Below the pieces are notes generated by a model. It did no database searches. It saw only the letters and a program-made list of their open reading frames with translations, and was not told the DNA's origin. A DNA stretch of 64,000 nucleotides from Chloroflexota bacterium (GTDB lineage: Bacteria > Chloroflexota > Dormibacteria > Dormibacterales > Dormibacteraceae), in NCBI GenBank assembly GCA_005880915.1, contig VBIW01000037.1, forward strand, positions 1 through 64,000, written 5' to 3'. The position numbers and the translations under genes were made by a program. Within the stretch, counting starts at the first letter, position 1, and every line of letters starts with the position of its first letter. Of the stretch, positions 7,226-14,377 are shown piece by piece.

Positions 7226-7842
7226 CCCGGTCCGACGTCCGTCACGAGCGCGGCCTCCAGGTGAGCGATGTCGTTGACTCCTGCGATGACCGTGCGTCCG
7301 TCGCGCTTCTCGATCAGAGAGATCGACGCGTTCTGGATTTTGAATGGAAACAGGCCGTGGCTCGGCCTGCCGACCACGCGGTGCAGGGCGATCTGGATCA
7401 CGCCACCGTGCGTGACGACCAGAACATCACCTTGAGGATGCCCGGCGAGAATCGCTTCCAGCGCGGCGCCAACCCTCGCGTCGAACTGCTCGGCGCCCTC
7501 GCCACCCGGCACGGCGTCCCAGTCCGGCTCCTCGACCCACCTCGACCATTCCTCTGGATAACGCACGGCGATCTCTTCTGTCGTCAGCCCCTCCCACTCG
7601 CCAAGAAAGATCTCGCGCAGCGAAGACGCCGCCTCGGGCCGCATGCGGACGCTCGGCGCGAGGATCTCCGCCGTCTCAAACGCTCGCTTCAGGTCGCTGG
7701 TGTAGAAGCCGGCGAGTGTGCGGCCGGCGAGCCTGCGGGCCAAAAGCTCGGCCTGGCGGCGACCTTCGGGCGAAAGGGGCGGGTCGAGCTGGCCCTGGAT
7801 GCGGTGCTCCTGGTTCCAGGTCGACTGCCCGTGGCGGATCAA
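7222..7842 (-). CDS. Histidine phosphatase family protein (phosphoglycerate mutase-like)
   Basis: The RHG catalytic motif with phospho-His sits at the very N-terminus (IRHGQSTWN), followed by LSPEGRRQAELLARRL, TSDLKRAFETAEI and the C-terminal VVTHGGVIQIAL with the second catalytic His. These define a broad-specificity phosphatase or GpmB/CobC-like enzyme. TTG at 7842 is the only standard start; it removes the first beta strand, because the upstream in-frame codons read TRLVL right before IRHG and have no ATG, GTG or TTG back to a stop. The true start is therefore unclear. Forms an operon with the FemAB-type gene; divergent from the DUF4388 gene. Confidence 0.85.
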   Translation of the reverse strand: MIRHGQSTWNQEHRIQGQLDPPLSPEGRRQAELLARRLAGRTLAGFYTSDLKRAFETAEILAPSVRMRPEAASSLREIFLGEWEGLTTEEIAVRYPEEWSRWVEEPDWDAVPGGEGAEQFDARVGAALEAILAGHPQGDVLVVTHGGVIQIALHRVVGRPSHGLFPFKIQNASISLIEKRDGRTVIAGVNDIAHLEAALVTDVGPG

Positions 7843-7976
7843 GACGAGGCGCGTCGGGGCCGGGCGAGGGGGTATTGGAAAGTCCGGAGGCTCCGGGCGC
7901 GCTGCTCTGATCTCGATGCCTATACTAACTTTCTCTTTAATCCCGATCGGGCTGGGCCGATCTCAGGAGAAGACTG

Positions 7977-9494
7977 TTGCAATCTCACGGCTCACTGGCC
8001 GAAATCCCCCTTCGCTCGCTTCTTGAATCCGCTCAGGGAGAGCGGTCCACAGGTACGCTTATCGTCCGGGATGGGAACGGGCAGTCAGCCTCGCTCTACT
8101 TCCTGTTCGGACATCTGTTTCATGCCCAGGGCGACGGAAAGTCGGGCGACGAGGCGGTTGTCAGCGCCCTCCATTGGACCAGGGGCGATTTCGAGTTCGA
8201 CGCGAAGGCCAAGCTCCCCGCGGACGAGACCGTCAAAGCCGGCATCCCTGAGCTGGTCCATGCCGCGGAGGCGGCTCCGAAAGCGGCTCCCGCCGAGCCG
8301 AAGCCAGAACCCCAGGTCGAGGCACCACAGCCCAGAAGTGAGAGGAACGATCATGCTGAACCGGAAAGAAAGGTGGAAGCCCCCCAGCCGAGACGTGGCG
8401 TGAAGCATCGCCCGCAGCCGAAGCACGGCCGCGAGCCGATCCCGGTGCCCGCTGGACAGATCCTATATGACTCGCTGAAGACGTCCTTCGTCGACTTCCC
8501 GCGCCTCCTCACCACGCTGGAGCGCGAGGGCTACACGGGATACGTCCGGCTGCTGACCGACGATGCTTCAGGCCTGATTCTTTTCCGGGAAGGCTCAGCG
8601 CTCGAGTGCCTGTACGACGGCGCGGCCGACGTGGGGAGCCTGGTCCTCGGCAAGCAGGCCCTTCAGGAGTTCAACGACGACGTGACCGCTGGGCATGGCG
8701 TGCTCGACGTCGTCGGGCTCTCACCAGAGCTGATCGACGGCCTCTACGAGCTGACTGTGTCCAGACCGATGTACACCGAGCTGTACGCCGGCTGGGTCGA
8801 CATGAAGGCGCTGCTGAACTTCCTCAGCGAACGCAAGCTCAGCGGGAGCGTGATGATTCGCTCGGCCGCGGGGACTGGCGTCATCATCCTTGCCGGCGGA
8901 GAGCTCGCCGGCGCCTACACGAGCGAGTCGCGCGACATCTCGGACAAGCCCGACCGCGCGCTGGCGCTGTGCGACGACCCCAATGCGATGATCGAGGTCA
9001 AGTCGGCCGATCCAGCGAAGCACCCGCCGCTCGACGTCGAGGAGATCGTGGTCGGGCAGAGGACGCGGCAGGGCCAGTCTTCGGTGGCAGCGCCACCGGC
9101 GCCTGAGCCGGTCGCGCCGACGATCGCGACGATGCCGGTCATGCCTGCGGAACCACCCACCGCGCAGATCCCGACCAGCTCTTTCTCCTCCGGCTTCGCC
9201 CAGCCTTCGGCCGTGCCGACACAGGTCGCGCCAACCACCCCGCCGCGTTCCGGCGGCGGTGGGCCTCAGCTGGATTGGGCCGCGATCACGGCCGAGCTGC
9301 AAGCGATGGCAGAGGACGCCCTCGGCAACCGGGCGCGCAAGGTGAAGGACATCCTTGGGGCGGCGGATCCGTCCCTCGCCGGAATCGAGGCCGCGATCGA
9401 CCAGATACCCAGCATCTCGCTGCTGTTTGTCGATTCTTCGCGCCTCGAACAGCTGGCGCAAGAGATGAGGGCGCGCCTCAAGTCCCACCTCTAG
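7977..9494 (+). CDS. DUF4388 (PATAN-like) domain protein with Pro-rich linkers
   Basis: The N-terminal 75 residues (GSLAEIPLRSLLESAQGER, LYFLFGHLFHAQGDG) match DUF4388, a domain found in signalling proteins of many soil bacteria. A Pro/Glu/Lys-rich linker (about 95-160) leads to a second region (about 165-345) built of similar alpha-beta repeats (GLILFREGSALECLYDG, GVIILAGGELAGAYTSE). Another Pro/Ala-rich linker precedes a helical C-terminal domain (430-505). No enzymatic motif is seen. TTG start at 7977 is supported by AGGAGA 6 bases upstream. TATACT at 7921-7926 could be its -10 box. Probably a scaffold or regulator of unknown function. Confidence 0.8.
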   Translation: MQSHGSLAEIPLRSLLESAQGERSTGTLIVRDGNGQSASLYFLFGHLFHAQGDGKSGDEAVVSALHWTRGDFEFDAKAKLPADETVKAGIPELVHAAEAAPKAAPAEPKPEPQVEAPQPRSERNDHAEPERKVEAPQPRRGVKHRPQPKHGREPIPVPAGQILYDSLKTSFVDFPRLLTTLEREGYTGYVRLLTDDASGLILFREGSALECLYDGAADVGSLVLGKQALQEFNDDVTAGHGVLDVVGLSPELIDGLYELTVSRPMYTELYAGWVDMKALLNFLSERKLSGSVMIRSAAGTGVIILAGGELAGAYTSESRDISDKPDRALALCDDPNAMIEVKSADPAKHPPLDVEEIVVGQRTRQGQSSVAAPPAPEPVAPTIATMPVMPAEPPTAQIPTSSFSSGFAQPSAVPTQVAPTTPPRSGGGGPQLDWAAITAELQAMAEDALGNRARKVKDILGAADPSLAGIEAAIDQIPSISLLFVDSSRLEQLAQEMRARLKSHL

Positions 9495-9500
9495 GGGCCG

Positions 9501-11210
9501 GTGTACACCCTTAACAGGGTGGGTTGGCGCTTGCTCCTCTCCAAGCTAGGCTGGGCTTCGGCTGGTTCGGCTCGGGGGAGGGGGCCGTCGGGAGAGGGAG
9601 GGCCCAGCAAGAAGTTCGCCGTTCTGGCGGCCGGTGCCATCTGCTCGAGCTTGGCCCTCACGGCGTGCGGCAGCGATCCACCGCAGATCGTGGACTACTC
9701 CCCCCAACGCAACTCGGTCGACGTGTCGACCGCCGCCCCGCTTCGCATCACCTTCGACCACGACGTTGACCAGGCATCGGTGGCGAGCCGCCTCCACCTC
9801 GCCCCGGCGACGACGGGCTCCACGCAGTGGCTGAACGGGCACCAGCTCGTCTACTACCACCCAACGCTGCGCACCAGCACGACCTATGACGTCATCCTCG
9901 AGTCGGGCTATCACGACCGCGCCGGCAACGTTTACACGCTGCGCCACCATTGGTCGTTCACGACAGAAGGACCGCCTGCCCTGGCAGGCTCGGCACCGGC
10001 GAACGGTGAAGGCAGCGTGGATCCGTCCGCCTACCTCAGCCTCGATTTCACGCGGGCCATGGACGCCTCAAGCCTCAAGAGCGCGCTCGCGATCAACCCC
10101 AACGTCCCCTTTGACGTCCGCCTCGATCCCGCGGACAACCGTCGCGCGATCATCTCGCCCTCTCAGCTTCTCGCGGCCAACACCGACTATCAGGTGCTGC
10201 TCAACACCTCAGCCCTCGACATCGATGGCAATCAGCTCGGTCGCGACCAGACCGTTAAATTCACCACCGGACAGCTCCAACCCCTGCGCCACTGGATCGC
10301 ATTCGCCACGGACGGCGTCGACGGTTCTCCAGGCGGAGTGTGGATCGTCAACGAGTCGGCGTTCCCGCGCCAGCTCTTTGACGCCAGTGCCGTCCGCACC
10401 TTCAGCTGGTCTCCGAACGGCGATGCGCTGTTGATCGAGGACCAGAAGGAGACGTGGTGGCAGTACAGCCCAGGGGGCAGCACCGCACGCATGAGCTTCA
10501 AAGGGCCATGGGCCGCCGCTCTTGCTGCAGGGATGGGATACGTCTACATCGACGATGCCGGAGCGCTCCACCGGCAGGGGGCCACTGGATCCGATGATGT
10601 GATATCGAGCGACGTCGCCGAGGCCGCGGTCGCGCCGAACGGCCTTCGCGTGGCGTTCATCCATTCTGCCTCCGACCCCAACGCGATCTGGGGTTACGAC
10701 GTCGGGCTGCGAGCGCGCTACCAGCTGGTGCTCGACTCAGCGCCGGTCAGTGCTCTGGCGTGGGATCCCGGGGGCAAGCGGATCGCGTACGTGCGCCAAG
10801 ACGTGACGGGCATGAGCCTTCGCCTCCGCAGCCTGACCGGGGCCGCCGCGACGACGACCCTGACCGGCGGCGACATCGTCGGCCGGCCGGCGTGGCTGCC
10901 CGACGCTACCCATCTCGTCTTCTCGGCCACGATCTCGAACTCGAAGGCCACCGGTGTGCTGCACAAAGCGTTCGTCCTCAACGTGGCCTCGCCCCCGGCG
11001 GCGCTCAGCCCTGCGTCAGGCCTGCCGTCAGATCCGACGATCGACGTGACGTCGCCGGTGTCCTCGCCAGATGGTCATCAAATCGCGTTTCTGAGTGGCG
11101 ACCAGGTCTGGCTGATGAACGCCGACGGCACCAGGCCGACGGCCCTGACAAAGCAGGACCCGGCGTCCTTTCCCTACTCCTGTCGCGCGCTGGCGTGGAC
11201 GCGGAGCTGA
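9501..11210 (+). CDS. Ig-like (Big_5) and beta-propeller-like lipoprotein
   Basis: The 569-residue protein has a lipoprotein signal sequence with lipobox LTAC (Cys56), then two Ig-like SbsA/Big_5 domains (about 62-155 and 160-255; HDVDQASV, LDFTRAMDASS, FTTG) and a TolB/WD40-like C-terminal part with repeated blades (FSWSPNGDALLI, LAWDPGGKRIAYV, SSPDGHQIAFLSG). It is probably anchored on the outer face of the membrane. The first 37 residues are unusually long for a signal peptide and are encoded by a GC-rich repeat (9545-9605), so the native start may have been displaced. The 3' end overlaps the convergent glycosyltransferase gene by 37 bases. Ligand unknown. Confidence 0.82.
   Translation: MYTLNRVGWRLLLSKLGWASAGSARGRGPSGEGGPSKKFAVLAAGAICSSLALTACGSDPPQIVDYSPQRNSVDVSTAAPLRITFDHDVDQASVASRLHLAPATTGSTQWLNGHQLVYYHPTLRTSTTYDVILESGYHDRAGNVYTLRHHWSFTTEGPPALAGSAPANGEGSVDPSAYLSLDFTRAMDASSLKSALAINPNVPFDVRLDPADNRRAIISPSQLLAANTDYQVLLNTSALDIDGNQLGRDQTVKFTTGQLQPLRHWIAFATDGVDGSPGGVWIVNESAFPRQLFDASAVRTFSWSPNGDALLIEDQKETWWQYSPGGSTARMSFKGPWAAALAAGMGYVYIDDAGALHRQGATGSDDVISSDVAEAAVAPNGLRVAFIHSASDPNAIWGYDVGLRARYQLVLDSAPVSALAWDPGGKRIAYVRQDVTGMSLRLRSLTGAAATTTLTGGDIVGRPAWLPDATHLVFSATISNSKATGVLHKAFVLNVASPPAALSPASGLPSDPTIDVTSPVSSPDGHQIAFLSGDQVWLMNADGTRPTALTKQDPASFPYSCRALAWTRS
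9569..9605. repeat. GC-rich dispersed repeat, copy 1
   Basis: The 37-base core beginning GGCTCGGGGGAGGG and ending GAGGGAGGGCCC is closely similar to 55293-55328. Here it lies inside the 5' end of the lipoprotein gene and encodes part of the N-region of the signal peptide. Confidence 0.75.
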
Positions 11211-12460
11211 GCCCGCTCGACGACGTCTTCGAAGAGCTCCTGCAGCCTGTCCGCGGTGCGCGTCCACGAGTAGCGCTGGGCGAGCAGCCGTCCCCGGCGG
11301 CCCATCTGCTGCGCAAGGTCAGGGCTGTTCAGCAGGCGCCCGATCCGTTCCGCATAAGTCGCGGGGTCGTGACTGTCGATCAGGTAACCGCTGACCTCAT
11401 CTCGCACCACCGAACGCAGACCCGCCACGCCTGAGCCCACGACCGGGCACCCGCACGCCTGTGCCTCGAGTCCAACCAGGCCGAAAGATTCGCTGTAAGA
11501 AGGCATCACACACACGTCCGCCGCCGAATAGAAGAACGGCAGCTCGTGGTGGGCGACCGAGCCCAGGAAGTCGACCCGCTCGCGCACCCCAACCGCCGAC
11601 GCGACTGCCTTCAGCCGTTCCTTCTCGCTCTCATCGCCGTCCTTGCTGTCCTCGCCGAGGATCAGCAGGCGGAGGTCGTCATGCGCGCGGTCGCTGAGCA
11701 GCGCGAGGGCGCGAATCGCAACCTCGACACCCTTAAGCCTCTCGAGCCGGCCCACAAAGAGCAGCAGTCGACCGGCGCCGTATCCGATTTTGCGGCGAGC
11801 CTCGGCTCGATCGATCGGCTGGAACATCGAGAGGTCGACGCCAGGCGGGACGACGAAGACTCGAGCCGGGTCGGCGCCGTACGCCTGGACCAGCTCGGCG
11901 CTCTCGTCGTTCGTCGACGTGATCAAGAGGTCCGCCTGCTGCGCGATCTCGCTCTCCACCCTGATGCGAAGCTCAGGCTCGGGACGAGCCCCCTCGGCAA
12001 GCGTCCGGTTTTTGACCAGGCCGAGCGTGTGCGCAACGTGTGCCCAACCGGCGGCCAGCCGCGGCCGCATGACACATGCGACCTCGCCGGACAGCCAGTA
12101 GTGGGAGAAGACGAGGTCGTAGCTCACGCCCTCGCGCGCCGCGAACTCCAGGATTCCCTTCGCAAATGCAGGGACCTGGCCATAGAGAGCGTACTTGTCC
12201 ACGCCGGCACCAATCGGCAGATAGATGACTCGCGAGAGTGCGGCCAACGACTCCGTATTGGGATCGTCCGAGGACTGCCGGCGCGTGAACACGTCAGTCG
12301 CGATGCCGCGGTCGCTGAACGCACTGCAGATCTCGTGGACGTACACGTTCAGGCCGCCGTTGGCGTTGTTGCCCAAAGACGCGGTGGGCGAGGTGTGCAT
12401 GGATATGACCGCGATCCGCGGTGCGGTGCGGCCGCCGATAGGTCCGGTTTCCTCAGCCAC
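11174..12460 (-). CDS. GT4 glycosyltransferase, MshA-like
   Basis: The 428-residue product is a GT-B fold family 4 enzyme. N-terminal SMHTSPTASLG and ANGGLNVYVHEI are characteristic of MshA and sucrose-phosphate-synthase-like enzymes; SHYWLSG and AHTLGLVKN also match MshA (D-inositol-3-phosphate glycosyltransferase, first step of mycothiol). The C-terminal half has VGRLERLKGVE and the E-x7-E motif in ESFGLVGLE. GTG at 12460 is chosen because the domain begins about 15 residues later; the open frame upstream runs antisense to the cytochrome gene. No other mycothiol gene is nearby, so the exact acceptor is uncertain. Confidence 0.85.
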   Translation of the reverse strand: MAEETGPIGGRTAPRIAVISMHTSPTASLGNNANGGLNVYVHEICSAFSDRGIATDVFTRRQSSDDPNTESLAALSRVIYLPIGAGVDKYALYGQVPAFAKGILEFAAREGVSYDLVFSHYWLSGEVACVMRPRLAAGWAHVAHTLGLVKNRTLAEGARPEPELRIRVESEIAQQADLLITSTNDESAELVQAYGADPARVFVVPPGVDLSMFQPIDRAEARRKIGYGAGRLLLFVGRLERLKGVEVAIRALALLSDRAHDDLRLLILGEDSKDGDESEKERLKAVASAVGVRERVDFLGSVAHHELPFFYSAADVCVMPSYSESFGLVGLEAQACGCPVVGSGVAGLRSVVRDEVSGYLIDSHDPATYAERIGRLLNSPDLAQQMGRRGRLLAQRYSWTRTADRLQELFEDVVERAQLRVHASARQE

Positions 12461-12599
12461 GATAGGCCGATCTCGAGTCAAGCCAGCGTCTGGAAACGCA
12501 GCAGAAGCCGGAGCCGGAGACCGGCGAGCAAGAACCCATAACTGGTAAAACCTACGACGCTCGGCCGTATTCCCGCCCAACGCTGGGAACGGGGCTGGA

Positions 12600-12605
12600 T
12601 ATGAT
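12600..12605 (+). promoter_or_regulatory. -10 box (TATGAT) before the cytochrome c gene
   Basis: TATGAT ends 9 bases before the ATG at 12615. There is no Shine-Dalgarno sequence between, which fits a leaderless or nearly leaderless transcript. Confidence 0.45.
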
Positions 12606-12614
12606 TTGGCCTGA

Positions 12615-13166
12615 ATGCGGGTGAGCAGAGGCCTTCTCCTGGCGGTCGGGATTCCAGCCTTCTTCATCCTGACCGGCATCTCGACGCTGGCCGACACCTC
12701 GCCCTCGCCGGGCAGCTCGGCGAGCGGCGCGACGGCGCTCCCTGGCGACCCGCAGAAGGGTGCAACCCTGTACGCCCAGAACTGCACGCAGTGCCACGGC
12801 GCGAGCATGGAGGGCGGCATCGGCGCGGTCCTCAACCCGATCGAGAAGCTGCCTGGCGTGTCGAACCCGCTCGACCCGGCCTTCCTGATCGAAGTCATCA
12901 CCAACGGACGGACGGACGGTAATCGAAAGATGCCGGCGAAAGGTGGGAACACCGCGCTGACCGAACAGGACGTCAGGGACCTCGCCGCCTACATCATTCA
13001 GCAGAACCGCACACAGATCGGCGGCGCCCTGTCTCCGGGCGAGCTCGCCAAGCGCACGATCCTGTGGGTCTCCGTCGCGATCATCGCGATGGGTTTCATC
13101 ACCTACCTGCTGGCCACGTACAACATGCGCTGGATCGCGCGCCGCGCCGCAGCGCGACGCAAGTAA
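12615..13166 (+). CDS. Membrane-anchored cytochrome c
   Basis: The 183-residue protein has an N-terminal hydrophobic signal/anchor (7-27), a Ser/Pro/Gly linker, one class I cytochrome c domain with the heme motif CTQCH (57-61) and a likely axial Met106 in RKMPAKGG, and a C-terminal membrane helix (about 150-172) with a basic tail. It resembles the cytochrome c subunits that donate electrons to or from a bc-type complex in Gram-positive-like bacteria. It stands alone here without oxidase genes. Divergent from the MshA-like gene. Confidence 0.88.
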   Translation: MRVSRGLLLAVGIPAFFILTGISTLADTSPSPGSSASGATALPGDPQKGATLYAQNCTQCHGASMEGGIGAVLNPIEKLPGVSNPLDPAFLIEVITNGRTDGNRKMPAKGGNTALTEQDVRDLAAYIIQQNRTQIGGALSPGELAKRTILWVSVAIIAMGFITYLLATYNMRWIARRAAARRK

Positions 13167-14377
13167 CACAAGAGGCGTCCGGCTCGCCGCAGCACGCCCC
13201 GCCTCTTCATCCGACACCGGCGGGGGGCTCGCCACGGATCCTGATCCTGTTCAGCGACACCGGTGGCGGCCACCGCGCGGCAGCGCGCGCACTCACCGAC
13301 GCGCTCAAGGCCCTCGACCCCACATGCGTGATCACTGTCGCGGACCCGCTGATCGGCCAGGGGCCGACCATCACTCGCCGGCTCGCGGCGCTGTATTCGC
13401 CGATGATCCGCCGCTCGCGCGCCGCGTGGGGAGCGCTGTATCACACGAGCAACACTCAGGCCACCTTCGCCGCGATTCGCGCCATATTCGGGCCCGGGGT
13501 GCGCAAGGTCGTGCTTCATCTGTTGAAGCAGCACGACCCTGACGTCGTGCTGTCGGTCCACCCGCTCCTCAACCATGTTGCGCATCAGGCCATCCGGCGC
13601 AGCGGACGCCCGCGAGCGCTGATGACGGTGATCACCGACCTCGTGGACTTTCACCGAGGGTGGACGTTCAGCCAGGCGGACCTCGTGATAGCGCCGACCG
13701 AGCGCGCGCGCAAGGTCGCCTTGCGCCGGCGCGTCCCCGCCGACCGGGTCAAGCTGTTGGGCCTGCCTGTCGACCTGCGCTTCCGTCCGCCCGCCCCGGG
13801 TGAGAAGCAGGCGCTCCGCCGCCGATTCGGGCTCGACGAAGACCGATTCACAGTCCTGGTGATGGGAGGGGCGGCTGGGGTCGGGCATCTCGCGGCGCAG
13901 GTCCGTGAGCTGGCCCAGGAGCCGCATCCCTGGCAGCTTGCCGTCGTGTGTGGTCGAAACGAAAAGCTGCGGCGGCGGCTCTATGAGCTCGAGGCCTCCA
14001 CGCCCATGCTCGTGTTCGGGTTCGTCGACTACATGCCGGAGCTGATGCGCGCGTGTGACCTGGTGGTCACCAAGGCGGGACCCGGCGCGATCGCCGAGGC
14101 CCTCGCCACCGGCCTGCCGCTCGTGATCACGGGATTCTTGCCGGGCCAGGAGTCGCCCAACGTCGACTTCGTCGTCGAATCCGGGATCGGCGCGTTTGCG
14201 CCGAAAGAGTCAGAGCTTCTCGACGAGGTGCGCGTGTTGGCCGAAGGCGGACCGACATGGCGCGAGATGTCCCGCAAAGCCGACGAGCTCGCGCATCCTT
14301 ACGCTTCTTCGGACATCGCCCGCGAGTGCCTGCTGCTGGCCGCGCGCTACAGGGCGTCGGCGCAGGCGAGTCGGTAA
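13064..14377 (+). CDS. MGDG-synthase/MurG-like glycosyltransferase (GT28)
   Basis: Conserved sequence starts at RILILFSDTGGGHRAAARAL, the N-terminal domain of monogalactosyl/diglucosyl-diacylglycerol synthases (PF06925), and continues to a GT28 C-terminal domain with LVMGGAAGVG and ACDLVVTKAGPGAIAEAL. Enzymes of this group add hexose to diacylglycerol at the inner membrane face, so a glycolipid synthase is likely. The start is not settled: GTG at 13064 is the nearest standard in-frame start but would overlap the cytochrome gene by 103 bases, and the first 50 residues from there are low-complexity. The native start may be a rarer codon near 13165-13230. Convergent 31-base overlap with the helicase gene. 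Confidence 0.8.
   Translation: MGLRRDHRDGFHHLPAGHVQHALDRAPRRSATQVTQEASGSPQHAPPLHPTPAGGSPRILILFSDTGGGHRAAARALTDALKALDPTCVITVADPLIGQGPTITRRLAALYSPMIRRSRAAWGALYHTSNTQATFAAIRAIFGPGVRKVVLHLLKQHDPDVVLSVHPLLNHVAHQAIRRSGRPRALMTVITDLVDFHRGWTFSQADLVIAPTERARKVALRRRVPADRVKLLGLPVDLRFRPPAPGEKQALRRRFGLDEDRFTVLVMGGAAGVGHLAAQVRELAQEPHPWQLAVVCGRNEKLRRRLYELEASTPMLVFGFVDYMPELMRACDLVVTKAGPGAIAEALATGLPLVITGFLPGQESPNVDFVVESGIGAFAPKESELLDEVRVLAEGGPTWREMSRKADELAHPYASSDIARECLLLAARYRASAQASR

Noticed and set aside
12461-12952. N-terminal extension of the MshA-like glycosyltransferase
   Set aside because: It is antisense to the cytochrome c gene and low in family similarity; the fold starts near 12420.
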